A stretch of 64,000 nt of DNA, from assembly GCF_037404875.1 (NCBI RefSeq), contig NZ_JBBELO010000035.1:4834-68833 (forward strand). The letters are read 5' to 3'. The stretch comes from Orlajensenia sp037404875. Its GTDB lineage: Bacteria; Actinomycetota; Actinomycetes; Actinomycetales; Microbacteriaceae. The notes under the pieces were generated by a model. That model saw only the letters and a program-made list of their open reading frames with translations, was not told where the DNA came from and made no database searches. Below, piece by piece: positions 44,624-54,196 of the stretch. Position numbers and translations under genes: made by a program. Numbering within the stretch: the first letter of the stretch is position 1; every line of letters starts with the position of its first letter.

Positions 44624-46240
44624 ATGGCTGCAAGCACCGACACCTCCCTCTCCACCCGCGCCGGCACCGCCGCATCGACCGGGGCGGATGCTGCCGCCCC
44701 TGAGGCGACAGAGGCGTCGCGGGCGACCGAGGCACCGCGGGCGACGTCGAACCGCTCCACCACCCCGGGGTCCGAGGGCTTCAAGGCCTATATCGGCAGC
44801 AACTGGGCGCCGCGTGAGGATGCCGTTCCCGCCGCCCGGGAGCAGGCCGCCTTCGCCGCAGAGCGTCGGGCCCGCCTGTCGGCGCGGTTCCGGGGCCAGA
44901 GGCTCATCGTGCCGGCCGGCAGCCCGAAGCAGCGCTCGAACGACACCGACTACGCCTTCCGGGCGCATTCGGCCTTCTCCTACCTCACCGGCTGGGGGTC
45001 CGACAGCGAACCCGGAAGCGTGCTCGTGCTCGAGCCCACCGCCACGGGCCACAACGCCACGGTCTACTTCCGCGAGCGGGCCGGGCGGGACTCCGACGAG
45101 TTCTACGCCAATCCCGAGATCGGCGAATTCTGGATCGGCCCGCGGCCCTCGCTCGGCCAGGTCGCCGGCGACCTCGCCATCGCGACGCGCGGCATCGCCG
45201 ACCTCTCCCGCGTGATCGACGCCACCAACTCCGAGACGCTCGTGGTGCGCGAGGCAGATCCCGAGATCTGCGAGCGCGTCGACGCGGCACGCATCCGCTA
45301 CGCCGCCGATGCCGCCCTGACGACCAACGCGAGCGACAGCGTGTTCAGCCTCGAGTTCGGCACCGATCACGAACCCGACGGCGTCCTCGCCCGGGTGCTG
45401 AGCGAGATGCGGCTCGTGAAGGACGACTACGAGGTGGGCCAGATGCGCGCCGCCGTCGCCGCCACCCGCCGCGGCTTCGACGACGTGATCGCACGACTGC
45501 CCGAGGCCACGGCGGTGGCTCGCGGTGAGCGGGTTGTCGAGGGCGTGTTCAACACGCGTGCGCGTGTGGACGGCAACACCGTGGGCTACGACACCATCGC
45601 CGCCTCGGGTGCGCACGCGACCATCCTGCACTGGACCCGCAACGACGGTCCGGTGCGCGAGGGCGACCTCATCCTGCTCGACGCGGGCGTGGAACTCGAC
45701 AGCCTCTACACGGCCGACATCACCCGCACCCTCCCGATCAGCGGCCGGTTCAGCGACGTGCAGCGCCTCGTCTACGAGGCGGTGCGCGAGGCCGCCGACG
45801 CGGCGTTCGCCATCGTGCGTCCCGGCATCATCTTCCGCGAGGTGCACGCCACGGCGATGGAGGTCATCGCACGGCGCACCGCCGAGTGGGGCTTCCTGCC
45901 CGTCAGCGCCGAGGAGGCCCTGCAGGCCGACAACCAGCACCACCGCCGCTACATGGTGCACGGAACGAGTCACCACCTCGGCATCGACGTGCACGACTGC
46001 GCCCAGGCCCGCCGCGAGATGTACCTGGACGGCGTCGTACAGGAGGGCATGGTGTTCACGATCGAGCCGGGGCTCTACTTCCAGCCCGACGACCTGAGCG
46101 TTCCCGAGGAGTTCCGGGGCATCGGCGTGCGCATCGAGGACGACATCCTCGTGACCGCGACGGGCGCCGAGAACCTCTCGGCCGACATCCCTCGCACGGC
46201 GGACGACGTCGAAGAGTGGATGCGCGCCGTTCGCGGCTGA
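44624..46240 (+). CDS. pepP: Xaa-Pro aminopeptidase (M24B)
   Basis: 538 residues. A ~60-residue Ala/Thr-rich start precedes the aminopeptidase P N-terminal domain (DYAFRAHSAFSYLTGW). The pita-bread domain has metal ligands in LLDAGVELDSLYTADITRT (D, D), GTSHHLGIDVHD (H), FTIEPGLYF (E) and GVRIEDDILVT (E). It removes N-terminal residues preceding proline in the cytoplasm. The Ala-rich extension is not part of the family. Confidence 0.92.
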   Translation: MAASTDTSLSTRAGTAASTGADAAAPEATEASRATEAPRATSNRSTTPGSEGFKAYIGSNWAPREDAVPAAREQAAFAAERRARLSARFRGQRLIVPAGSPKQRSNDTDYAFRAHSAFSYLTGWGSDSEPGSVLVLEPTATGHNATVYFRERAGRDSDEFYANPEIGEFWIGPRPSLGQVAGDLAIATRGIADLSRVIDATNSETLVVREADPEICERVDAARIRYAADAALTTNASDSVFSLEFGTDHEPDGVLARVLSEMRLVKDDYEVGQMRAAVAATRRGFDDVIARLPEATAVARGERVVEGVFNTRARVDGNTVGYDTIAASGAHATILHWTRNDGPVREGDLILLDAGVELDSLYTADITRTLPISGRFSDVQRLVYEAVREAADAAFAIVRPGIIFREVHATAMEVIARRTAEWGFLPVSAEEALQADNQHHRRYMVHGTSHHLGIDVHDCAQARREMYLDGVVQEGMVFTIEPGLYFQPDDLSVPEEFRGIGVRIEDDILVTATGAENLSADIPRTADDVEEWMRAVRG

Positions 46241-46243
46241 GAA

Positions 46244-46612
46244 TCAGGCGGCGTCGGCGTTCGACCCCGCGGCGGCATCCGCTCGCCGCGCGCGACGGGC
46301 GTTCCACCACGCCCAGAAGCGGCTCAGCTGGCGCTTGATGAACGCCGATTGCCGGCGCGCCCATGCGAATTCGGTGCCGAGGATCGCCAGCCCGATGAAC
46401 ACGATCAGCCAGCCGGGGCCGGGCAGCGGAACGAGCACCAGACCCGCGAGTGCGACCACGACGCCGACGACCGCAACGCCCGCACGATACGCGGTGCGCA
46501 GCCGGGGATGGGAGTGGATCCAGCGGTGAGCCCGGCGCAGCATCCGGCGCACGGGACGCTGCGGGTTCTCGCCCGCGGCGATCTCCCGCTCGATCTCCTG
46601 CTCGCTCGCCAT
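46244..46612 (-). CDS. TIGR02611 family small membrane protein
   Basis: 122 residues. After an Arg-rich segment come two close helices (AGVAVVGVVVALAGLVLVPL and GWLIVFIGLAILGTEFAWA) with the family signature PGPGW between them. A basic tail (RQLSRFWAWWNARR) follows. Found in many actinobacteria; function unknown. Convergent with pepP, 3 bases apart. Confidence 0.85.
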   Translation of the reverse strand: MASEQEIEREIAAGENPQRPVRRMLRRAHRWIHSHPRLRTAYRAGVAVVGVVVALAGLVLVPLPGPGWLIVFIGLAILGTEFAWARRQSAFIKRQLSRFWAWWNARRARRADAAAGSNADAA

Positions 46613-46659
46613 CGCGTCAGAGTAGGGTCGGCGGCTGGGATTACGCCGAGGAGCGCGGT

Positions 46660-47241
46660 CTACGTTTCGTCGGGGTGGCGCACCGGGGCGGGCGCCGGGT
46701 CGCCCGGCCGCACCGGGGACGCATCGGCCTCGACGACCCGCGCGCCATCCGTGCTCGGGGCATTGAGGATGTTGCGGGCGCGGTTCCCGAATTCAGGATC
46801 GACGATGACCGAGTAGCTCGTGGCGAGAACCTGCATCGTCGAGGTGAAGTCCTTGCGCCGGCGGTTCACGCTGTAGGTCACGATGCCGAACAGCATGCCG
46901 AAGCCGGCGCCGATCAGCACCGCTGCGAGTACGAAGCCGATGCTTCCGCCGGTAGGCAGGAAGATGAACATCAGCAGTCCGAAGAACGTGCCGAGCCAGG
47001 CACCGGATGCCGCGCCGGCCAGTGCCGCCCGGCCGTAGCTCATCTTGCCCGTCACCCGTTCGACGGTCTTCAGGTCGCTGCCGATGATGGAGAGCTGCTT
47101 GACCGGGAAATCCGCGTGCGCGAGCCGGTCGACGGCCTGCTGTGCCTCGGCGTAGGTCTCGTAGCTGGCCACGACCTCGCCCCGCGGCAGCGTCGGATAG
47201 CCCTGCCGGCCGTCCGCCTGGAACGGATTCTGCGTGCTCAT
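46660..47241 (-). CDS. General stress protein 17M-like membrane protein
   Basis: 193 residues. An N-terminal 17M-type domain (LPRGEVVASYETYAEAQQAV then FPVKQLSIIGSDLKTVERV) is followed by two membrane helices separated by a short turn. The tail is polar. Domain members are associated with stress or CsbD-like functions, but mechanism is unknown. Confidence 0.82.
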   Translation of the reverse strand: MSTQNPFQADGRQGYPTLPRGEVVASYETYAEAQQAVDRLAHADFPVKQLSIIGSDLKTVERVTGKMSYGRAALAGAASGAWLGTFFGLLMFIFLPTGGSIGFVLAAVLIGAGFGMLFGIVTYSVNRRRKDFTSTMQVLATSYSVIVDPEFGNRARNILNAPSTDGARVVEADASPVRPGDPAPAPVRHPDET

Positions 47242-47315
47242 GAGGTCATTCTTCCACGGCCGCGCAACGCGGCCGCCGTCTGCTGGGCGAGCTCACAGGG
47301 CATACCATTTGACAC

Positions 47316-48680
47316 GTGAGTGCCACCAGAGTCTTCGTCGCGCGCCTTGCGGGGTGCGCCGTCTTCGACCCCGCGGGCGACCGCGTGGGCAAGGTGCGCG
47401 ATGTGCTGGTGGTCTACCGTAAATCGGAGCCGCCGCGAGTGGTCGGGTTGATCGTGGAGATACCCGGCAAGAAGCGCGTCTTCCTCTCCATCGGCCGGGT
47501 GACGAGCATCAGTGCCGGCCAGATCATCACCACCGGCCTGATCAACCTGCGCCGCTTCGAGCAGCGCGGCGGAGAGGTGCGCGTGATCGCCGAGATGCTG
47601 GGGCGGCGGGTGGTCTTCGCCGACGCCTCGGGCGAGGCGATCGTCGAAGACGTGGCCATCGAGCAGGATTCCTCGGGCGAGTGGCAGGTCAGCCAGCTGT
47701 TCGTGCGCCGGCCGAAGACCTCAGCATCGCCCTTCGCGAAGGGCGCGACGGCATTCGTGACCTGGCGGGAGGTGCGCGAGAAGGCGGCTGCCGGCGAGGC
47801 CCAGTCGGCCGAGCAGCTCATCGCCACCTACTCCGAGATGAAGCCGGCCGACCTCGCGAACACGCTGCTCGACCTGCCGCAGCAGCGCCGGCATGAAGTG
47901 GCCGAAGAGCTCTCCGACGACCGGCTCGCCGACGTTCTCGAGGAGATGCCCGAGAGCGACCAGGTCGACATCATCGCCCGTCTGGACGATGACCGGGCCG
48001 CCGACGTGCTCGACCAGATGCAGCCCGACGACGCTGCCGACCTCATCGCCCAGCTGCCCGAGGAGCGCGGCGAGCACCTGCTCGAGCTCATGGAGCCCGA
48101 GGAGGCCGACGACGTGCGCATGCTGCTCAGCTACGCCCCCGACACGGCCGGCGGACTCATGACGACCGAGCCGATCATCCTCTCGGCCGACGCCACGGTG
48201 GCGGAGGGGCTCGCCCTCATCCGCCGCCACGAGCTCGCGCCCGCCATCGGCGCCGCGGTCTGCGTGACGCTGCCGCCCTATGAGCCGCCGACGGGTCGCT
48301 TCCTCGGCATGGTGCACTTCCAGCGGATGCTGCGCTATCCGCCGCACGAGCGCCTGGGCACCCTGCTCGACCAGGGGCTGGAGCCTGTGCGCACCGACGC
48401 CTCGGCGGCCGAGGTCTCCCGCATCCTCGCGAGCTACAACCTCGTCTCCGTTCCGGTCGTCGATGACAACCACAGACTCGTCGGGGTGGTGACCATTGAC
48501 GACATCCTCGACTACCTGCTGCCCGACGACTGGCGTTCCCATTCCGACGACGACCAGGTCAAACGCCGCGCTGCGGCACGAGCGCAATTGAAGACGGGAA
48601 GCATCCCGGTGGCGCGAGCGGCGGGCACAGCACCGCAACTCGGAAGGAGGGGCGCCAATGGCACGCGTACGCAGGGCTGA
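47316..48680 (+). CDS. Soluble MgtE-N/CBS protein with PRC-barrel-like N-terminus
   Basis: 454 residues, GTG start. Residues 1-150 contain two PRC-barrel-like repeats (GCAVFDPAGDRVGKVRDVLV and GRRVVFADASGEAIVEDV). Residues ~165-285 are the helical MgtE N-domain (EEMPESDQVDIIARLDDDRA). Residues ~290-410 hold two CBS motifs (LMTTEPIILSADATVAEGLA and VVDDNHRLVGVVTIDDILDY). The five-helix Mg2+ channel domain of MgtE is entirely absent, so it is a cytosolic sensor or regulator, equivalent to Rv1232c. Confidence 0.9.
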   Translation: MSATRVFVARLAGCAVFDPAGDRVGKVRDVLVVYRKSEPPRVVGLIVEIPGKKRVFLSIGRVTSISAGQIITTGLINLRRFEQRGGEVRVIAEMLGRRVVFADASGEAIVEDVAIEQDSSGEWQVSQLFVRRPKTSASPFAKGATAFVTWREVREKAAAGEAQSAEQLIATYSEMKPADLANTLLDLPQQRRHEVAEELSDDRLADVLEEMPESDQVDIIARLDDDRAADVLDQMQPDDAADLIAQLPEERGEHLLELMEPEEADDVRMLLSYAPDTAGGLMTTEPIILSADATVAEGLALIRRHELAPAIGAAVCVTLPPYEPPTGRFLGMVHFQRMLRYPPHERLGTLLDQGLEPVRTDASAAEVSRILASYNLVSVPVVDDNHRLVGVVTIDDILDYLLPDDWRSHSDDDQVKRRAAARAQLKTGSIPVARAAGTAPQLGRRGANGTRTQG

Positions 48681-49194
48681 CGACCGGCTCGACGCTCCCA
48701 AGGGACTGCGGAGCTCCGTCAAGCGCACCCGGAGCGACTCCGACCGCTTCGGCCGCTTCACCGAGTGGATCGCCCGCGCCATGGGAACCCCGTGGTTCCT
48801 GCTCGGGCTCTCGCTCTTCGTCGTGGTCTGGATGCTGTGGAACACCCTCGCCCCCGAGGCCTGGCGGTTCGACTCGATCTCGCTCGGCTTCATCGCCCTG
48901 ACCCTGGTACTCAGCCTGCAGGCCTCGTACGCCGCACCCCTGATCCTGCTCGCCCAGAACCGTCAGGACGACCGCGACCGGGTGCAGATCGAGCAGGACC
49001 GCCAGCGAGCGGAGCGCAACCTCGCCGACACCGAGTACCTCGCCCGGGAGGTCGTTGCGTTGCGCATCGCGATGCGCGACATGGCGTCGAGGGACTTCAT
49101 CCGGGCCGAGTTGCGTGCCCTCCTCGAGCAGCTCGAGGAGAACGCGCACCTCGAGTCGCGGGGTGAAGAAGAGACGAGCGATGCCCGGATCTGA
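48658..49194 (+). CDS. DUF1003 membrane protein
   Basis: 178 residues; ATG follows GGAAGGAGG inside the upstream gene's end (23-base overlap). Two hydrophobic helices (FLLGLSLFVVVWMLWNTLA and ISLGFIALTLVLSLQASYAA) are followed by APLILLAQNRQDDRDR, the DUF1003 signature, and a charged coiled-coil tail. Equivalent of Rv1231c; coupled to both neighbours. Confidence 0.9.
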   Translation: MARVRRADDRLDAPKGLRSSVKRTRSDSDRFGRFTEWIARAMGTPWFLLGLSLFVVVWMLWNTLAPEAWRFDSISLGFIALTLVLSLQASYAAPLILLAQNRQDDRDRVQIEQDRQRAERNLADTEYLAREVVALRIAMRDMASRDFIRAELRALLEQLEENAHLESRGEEETSDARI

Positions 49195-50353
49195 CCTCGC
49201 CGATCGCGTACGGGCGGCCGTCGGCCGCGTGCTCGACCCCGAGATCCGCCGGCCGATCGCCGAGCTCGACATGGTCGACGCCGTCACGGCCGCTGAGGAT
49301 GGCACGGTCGACGTCGCCATCAAGCTCACGATCGTCGGCTGCCCGGCCGCCGACCGCATCGAGCGCGAGGTGCGCGCGGCGGCGGAGTCCGTGTCGGGAG
49401 ACGGCCGGGCCCGTGTGAACGTCGGCGTCATGTCGGTGGCCGAGCGTCGCGCACTCACCGAGAAGCTGCGCGCGGGCAAGGCCGCGCGCACCATCCCCTT
49501 CACGCCAGAGTCGCTCACGAAGGTGTACGCGGTCACGAGCGGCAAGGGCGGCGTGGGCAAGTCGACCGTCACCGCGAACCTCGCGGTCGCGCTCTCTTCT
49601 GCGGGCTTGCGGGTCGGCATCCTCGATGCCGACGTCTACGGCTTCTCGATTCCAGGCATCCTCGGCCTCGTCGAGACGGATGCCGCCACCGGCATACAGC
49701 GCGCGGTGCGCCCCACGCAGGTGGGCGACCTCATCCTTCCTCCGGTCGCCTACGGGGTCAAGGTCATCTCGATCGGCATGTTCGTGGAGCCCGCGGCCGA
49801 TGGCACCGGCGTCGCCGTGGCATGGCGTGGACCGATGCTGCACCGTACGATCACGCAGTTCCTCACCGACGTCTACTTCGGTGACCTCGACGTGCTGCTG
49901 CTCGACCTGCCGCCGGGCACCGGCGACGTGGCCATCTCGATCGGCCAGCTTCTTCCCCACGCCGAGGTGATCGTCGTCACCACGCCGCAGCCCGCCGCCG
50001 CCGATGTTGCTGAGCGCAGCGCGCTGGTCGCGCGGCAGACGGGTCAGAGCGTTCTCGGTGTCATCGAGAACATGGCCGGCCTGCCGCAGCCCGATGGCAC
50101 CGTGCTCGAGCTGTTCGGCTCCGGCGGAGGCGACGACCTGGCTCGTCGCCTCTCGAGCGACGACGCCCCGGTGCCCCTGCTCGCCCGCGTTCCCCTGAGC
50201 ATCGCCCTGCGCAGCGGCGGCGACCTCGGGGTGCCCGTCGTCGTGGCCGCCCCCGACGACCCTGCCGCGCAGGCCATCCGTGCGCTCGCCGCAGAGTTGG
50301 CGACCCGGGGTCGCCGCCTCGCGGGCCGCCCCCTCCCCGTCTCCCCGAGGTAG
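49181..50353 (+). CDS. mrp: Mrp/ApbC-type P-loop ATPase, Fe-S cluster carrier
   Basis: 390 residues from ATG 49181. A MIP18 (DUF59) domain at residues 1-95 (GRVLDPEIRRPIAELDMV) is followed by the ParA-like NTPase with deviant Walker A VTSGKGGVGKSTVTANLA, switch I region ILDADVYGFSIPG and LLLDLPPGTGDVAISIGQL. The CxxC Fe-S ligands of many Mrp proteins are absent. Probable role: assembling or transferring Fe-S clusters. Start lies 14 bases inside the DUF1003 gene. Confidence 0.92.
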   Translation: MPGSDLADRVRAAVGRVLDPEIRRPIAELDMVDAVTAAEDGTVDVAIKLTIVGCPAADRIEREVRAAAESVSGDGRARVNVGVMSVAERRALTEKLRAGKAARTIPFTPESLTKVYAVTSGKGGVGKSTVTANLAVALSSAGLRVGILDADVYGFSIPGILGLVETDAATGIQRAVRPTQVGDLILPPVAYGVKVISIGMFVEPAADGTGVAVAWRGPMLHRTITQFLTDVYFGDLDVLLLDLPPGTGDVAISIGQLLPHAEVIVVTTPQPAAADVAERSALVARQTGQSVLGVIENMAGLPQPDGTVLELFGSGGGDDLARRLSSDDAPVPLLARVPLSIALRSGGDLGVPVVVAAPDDPAAQAIRALAAELATRGRRLAGRPLPVSPR

Positions 50354-50355
50354 CA

Positions 50356-51240
50356 GTGGCCGCCGGTACGCGCGATTACCACCGCCCGGCGGGCCGGGCC
50401 GTGAGGCGGGCAGCGCTTCTGGGCTGCGCCGTGCTCGGGCTCGGGCTGCTCTGCGCGTGTACGGGAGCACCTGCAGCCACGCCGACCACGGCTGCCCGCG
50501 TCACCGCGACGGCGGCGATCTACCAGGGGCGCACCGACTACACGCGCGGCGCGTTCTCGCTCGCGGTGACGAACACCGGCGACACGCCGCTGACGGTGAA
50601 GGGGGCCACCCTCACCTCGCCGAGCTTCGCCTCCCCCGCCGCCTACGCGGGCGCGCCCGTGAACCTCGACCCCGGCCAGCGCGTGGACCTGAGCGTGGCG
50701 ATCCCGCCCCTGTCCTGCACCGGTGCCGCAGATCTGGGCACGGTCGATCTGCAGACATCCGCCGGTGAGACGACGACGAGGCCGACGGACGAGAACGACG
50801 TCATCGATCGGCTGGTGCGCGAGGGCTGCCTCGTGCACGATGTCGACGCCGTCGTGTCCGTCACCCCACCCCAGGCCCTCCGGGTCGACGGCGTCGGCGC
50901 CGACGCCGTGGCGCATATCGACCTGGGCTTCACCCCGACCGGCGCGGCCGGATCGGCGAGCTTCGACGGCATCCGTTCAACCACCCTGCTCTCCCCCACG
51001 AGCGGCGAGAACTGGACGCTGGGGTTCACCGTGGACGCCTCGAGCGCCGCGCGGGTCGTCACCCTCGACGTGCGGCCGACCCGATGCGATCCGCACGCCC
51101 TCGCCGACGACAAGGTCGGCACGGTGCTGCAGCTGGACGCTCGCACGGCGACGGGTCGCTCCGGTCGCTACCAACTGCCGATGCCTCCCACGGTCAAGGC
51201 GGCGCTCTACGACTACATCAGCGCGGTCTGCGGAAACTGA
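50356..51240 (+). CDS. Putative lipoprotein, unknown function
   Basis: 294 residues, GTG start 2 bases after mrp. There is a basic N-region and hydrophobic core, and the lipobox is LLCAC, with lipidation at the second Cys (residue ~35). The body is beta-rich, with two similar segments (FSLAVTNTGDTPLTVKGATL and WTLGFTVDASSAARVVTLDV) that resemble immunoglobulin-like or DUF11-type folds. Surface-anchored role unknown; likely cotranscribed with mrp. Confidence 0.7.
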   Translation: MAAGTRDYHRPAGRAVRRAALLGCAVLGLGLLCACTGAPAATPTTAARVTATAAIYQGRTDYTRGAFSLAVTNTGDTPLTVKGATLTSPSFASPAAYAGAPVNLDPGQRVDLSVAIPPLSCTGAADLGTVDLQTSAGETTTRPTDENDVIDRLVREGCLVHDVDAVVSVTPPQALRVDGVGADAVAHIDLGFTPTGAAGSASFDGIRSTTLLSPTSGENWTLGFTVDASSAARVVTLDVRPTRCDPHALADDKVGTVLQLDARTATGRSGRYQLPMPPTVKAALYDYISAVCGN

Positions 51241-51301
51241 GCCGGCGCGCGCCACCCGCCAAGTGGGACGATCGACTCACTCGTGCCCCTAGACTGGCCG
51301 C

Positions 51302-52852
51302 GTGCCCGCAACGACGCTGGATCGCATGATCCTCACCGACCTCGACAACGACGTGCTCTCGACCACGGGAGAGACGCGTGCCATCGTCGCGCCCCTCACC
51401 GGCGAGGTGCTGCACTCCCTGCCGGTCAGCTCGCCCGCCGACGTGAAGGATGCCTTTGCCCGGGGTCGGCTCGCCCAGCTCGCGTGGGCGCGCGCGGGTT
51501 TCGCCGCACGAGGCGACGTACTGCTTCGGGCGCACGACCTACTCATCGAGCGCAGGGAGGAACTGCTCGACATCCTCCAGTCCGAGACGGGCAAGACCCG
51601 TGGGCAGGCCTTCGAGGAGCTCTTCCAGTGCACGAGCGTGACCCGCTACAACGCGCTCTCGGCACAGAGAGTGCTGCGCGGGGGCCGTCGGCGCTCGGCT
51701 CTCCCCCTCATCGTCGACACGACGGTGCGCTACCGCCCCAAGGGCGTCGTCGGAGTGATCACTCCCTGGAACTTCCCGCTCAGCCTTGCGGCGATGGATG
51801 TCGTTCCCGCCCTCGCCGCCGGGTGCGCCGTCGTGCAGAAGGCCGACGACCAGGGTGCCCTCAGCGTCCTCGCGCTGCGACGCGCCTTTCTCGACGCCGG
51901 CCTGCCGCCGGAGGCCTGGAACGTCGTCGCGGGTGATGGCGCCGAGATCGGTGGAGCCGTCACCGGCGCCGCGGACTACATCTGCTTCACCGGCTCGACT
52001 GCGACCGGGCGCACGGTGGCCGTTGCCGCCGCCGAGCGACTCGTCGGCGCATCCCTCGAACTCGGGGGCAAGAACGCGATGATCGTGCTCGACGATGCCG
52101 ATCCCGTCAAGGCCGCTGCCGACGCAGCCTACGGCTGCTTCTCGTCGGCCGGCCAGCTGTGCGTCTCGGTCGAGCGCATCTACGTGCAGCGCGGGGTCGC
52201 TGCGGCATTCACCGATGCCCTTGTCGAGCGGGTGCGCTCACTGCGCCTGGGCTCATCCTTCGACTACGGCACCGACGTCGGTTCCCTCGCCACGGCCAAC
52301 CAGCTCGCGCGGGTGCAGGCGCATGTCGACGACGCGGTGAGCAAGGGCGCGACGGTTCTCGCCGGCGGGTCCGCTCGTCCCGACCTCGGACCGTTCTTCT
52401 ACGAGCCGACCGTGCTCGCCGGTGTGACGGCCGACATGGCGTGCGCACGCGAGGAGACGTTCGGCCCCGTCGTCTCCCTCTACACGGTCGACACCGACGA
52501 AGAGGCGGTGCTCGCGGTGAACGACAGCGACTACGGCCTGAACGCCTCCGTGCTCGCGACGTCGACCCCGCGCGCTCGGCGCGTGGCGGATGCGATCGAT
52601 GCGGGCAGCATCAACATCAACGAGGGCTACCGTGGATCGTTCTCGACCGTCGACGCCCCTATGGGCGGCATGAAGAGCTCCGGGGTGGGCAGACGCAACG
52701 GGCCGGAGGGCCTGCTGAGGTTCGTGGAACCGGTCACGGTGTCGCGGGCGACGGGACTGCTGCAACTGCCCCGCACCGGCGCTGAGTTCAGCACGATGGC
52801 CGCGCCGATGCTGCTGCTCGCCCGAGTTCTCAAGGGCGCCCGCCGGCGCTGA
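51302..52852 (+). CDS. gabD2: Succinate-semialdehyde dehydrogenase-type aldehyde dehydrogenase
   Basis: 516 residues, GTG start. Motifs are ITPWNFPLS, the cofactor segment FTGSTATGRTVA, general base Glu in LELGGKNAMIVL and catalytic Cys in SSAGQLCVSVER. EETFGPVV follows. The overall pattern resembles GabD2 (NAD(P)+ succinate-semialdehyde dehydrogenase), but substrate cannot be proved. Stands alone 62 bases after the lipoprotein gene. Confidence 0.85.
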   Translation: MPATTLDRMILTDLDNDVLSTTGETRAIVAPLTGEVLHSLPVSSPADVKDAFARGRLAQLAWARAGFAARGDVLLRAHDLLIERREELLDILQSETGKTRGQAFEELFQCTSVTRYNALSAQRVLRGGRRRSALPLIVDTTVRYRPKGVVGVITPWNFPLSLAAMDVVPALAAGCAVVQKADDQGALSVLALRRAFLDAGLPPEAWNVVAGDGAEIGGAVTGAADYICFTGSTATGRTVAVAAAERLVGASLELGGKNAMIVLDDADPVKAAADAAYGCFSSAGQLCVSVERIYVQRGVAAAFTDALVERVRSLRLGSSFDYGTDVGSLATANQLARVQAHVDDAVSKGATVLAGGSARPDLGPFFYEPTVLAGVTADMACAREETFGPVVSLYTVDTDEEAVLAVNDSDYGLNASVLATSTPRARRVADAIDAGSININEGYRGSFSTVDAPMGGMKSSGVGRRNGPEGLLRFVEPVTVSRATGLLQLPRTGAEFSTMAAPMLLLARVLKGARRR

Positions 52853-52887
52853 GGAACCGCATCCGGCGCCACGCCGCACCGCGCGAG

Positions 52888-53394
52888 CTATGCCGTCGCC
52901 GAGCGGTGCACCCAGATGTTCGAGGCCGACCACGCGTCCTTCGGGTATTCGAACGACTCTTCACCGATGAGCTCGAAGCCCGCCTTGCGGCAGATGGCGT
53001 TCGAGGCCTCGTTCGAGGTGCGCGGGTAGGCGTACACCTCGACGTTCCCGCGCGTGTCTCGCGCAAGCCTCAAGACGGTGCGCACAGCAGCGGTCGCGAT
53101 GCCGTGGCCCTGGTAGGCGGATTCGACGGCCCAGCCGGTCTCGAGTGCTCCGTTGCCGTGATGATCGTCGTTCCACACGCCGACGCTGCCCACTCCCTCC
53201 GGATGGTCGGCAATGACGATCCGGTACATCTGAGCGGTGCCTTCCTTCCAGAGCCGCAGGTACCGCTCGTGTCGGGCGACGAGACCCTCCTCCGACTCGG
53301 GGCCACCGAGATAGGTCATCATCTCCGGCGCATTGCTGCGTCGCAACGTCGCCAGGTCGTCGTCGGACCAGGGAGCCAACGTCACCTCGGGCAT
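52888..53394 (-). CDS. GNAT family N-acetyltransferase
   Basis: 168 residues. RimJ/RimL-like: LAPWSDDDLATLRRSNAP start, ETGWAVESAYQGHGIATAAV for the acetyl-CoA loop, and EASNAICRKAGFELIGEE. Substrate unknown. Convergent with the aldehyde dehydrogenase gene. Confidence 0.85.
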   Translation of the reverse strand: MPEVTLAPWSDDDLATLRRSNAPEMMTYLGGPESEEGLVARHERYLRLWKEGTAQMYRIVIADHPEGVGSVGVWNDDHHGNGALETGWAVESAYQGHGIATAAVRTVLRLARDTRGNVEVYAYPRTSNEASNAICRKAGFELIGEESFEYPKDAWSASNIWVHRSATA

Positions 53395-53451
53395 GGAGAC
53401 ATCACATCACGATCCGCGCAGACCACACGTGGCTTCGGCATCCGTTACGAG

Positions 53452-53844
53452 TCAGCCATCGGCATCGCCGTCGAACTGGCGCCGAAGGTACTTCGGCGCC
53501 TGCACGCGCCACGCCTCGGTCACCAGCTCGGCGAGGTGATCGTCATCGATGCCCGCCATGCGGAAGGCGATCTTCGGCTCACCCCACGGGGTCGTCGTGC
53601 GCAGGAACACGCGGGGGGCCATCTCGACCAGAGCGAGCGCATCCAGCTGATCGGCGACCTTCACGCCGACCACGACCTCGGCCGCGACGATCTCGCGCAC
53701 ATCCGCCGGGATGCTCGGCCACGGATGACACTCCCACGCGTAGAGCTTGCCGCGCACGAACCAGGCGGCGCCGCCCGTCGTCGCGCGCTCCTCACTGCCG
53801 GGCAGTGTCACGGTGATGCGGCGCAGGTCGTCGAGGGTGGCCAC
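53452..53844 (-). CDS. MmcQ/YjbR family protein
   Basis: 130 residues. VTLPGSEERATTGGAAWFV, the WGEPKIAFRMAGIDDDHLAEL centre and LVTEAWRVQAPKYLRR at the end fit the YjbR fold, which is DNA-binding-like. Role unknown. Confidence 0.82.
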   Translation of the reverse strand: MATLDDLRRITVTLPGSEERATTGGAAWFVRGKLYAWECHPWPSIPADVREIVAAEVVVGVKVADQLDALALVEMAPRVFLRTTTPWGEPKIAFRMAGIDDDHLAELVTEAWRVQAPKYLRRQFDGDADG

Positions 53845-53918
53845 CGTTCGACTCTATGCCGCGCCACCCACAGCGGCCGATGGCGGCGGGTACCGGCTCC
53901 CGCCCCGTCGCCACCTCC

Positions 53919-53999
53919 GAAAAGCGAGGCGATCTTCCGCCACACGCCGTCCGCGCACGCCCCAAACACGGCGTGTCGACGAAGAACGCCTCGCTTTTC
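53919..53999. repeat. 81-bp nested palindrome (REPIN-like)
   Basis: Outer arms GAAAAGCGAGGCGATCTTC and GAAGAACGCCTCGCTTTTC pair at 18 of 19 positions. An inner pair ACACGCCGT / ACGGCGTGT is nested inside. A further single copy CCTCGCTTTTCGG follows at 54007-54019, exactly complementary to 53917-53929. The 53845-54196 gap holds only this element and no gene I can support. Confidence 0.7.
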
Positions 54000-54196
54000 A
54001 GAATCTCCTCGCTTTTCGGTGAACGGCCGCGACCATCTGGGGCACGGCGGCGATCTTCGACCCCTTCGCGATTGCGGCCGCCCTGGCGAGCATCGCAGCG
54101 GGCATCCTCGGGCTCCGCACCCACGTCAGCACGCACACCCGACCGGTGGGTGCCGTCCCGGCGCAGCTCTGAAGTCCAAGAGGCGGAGTCTTCTCG

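Noticed and set aside
43322..45994. Long minus-strand open frame (890 codons)
   Set aside because: Antisense to the PHP, EEP and aminopeptidase genes; no motif, and composition is artefactual.
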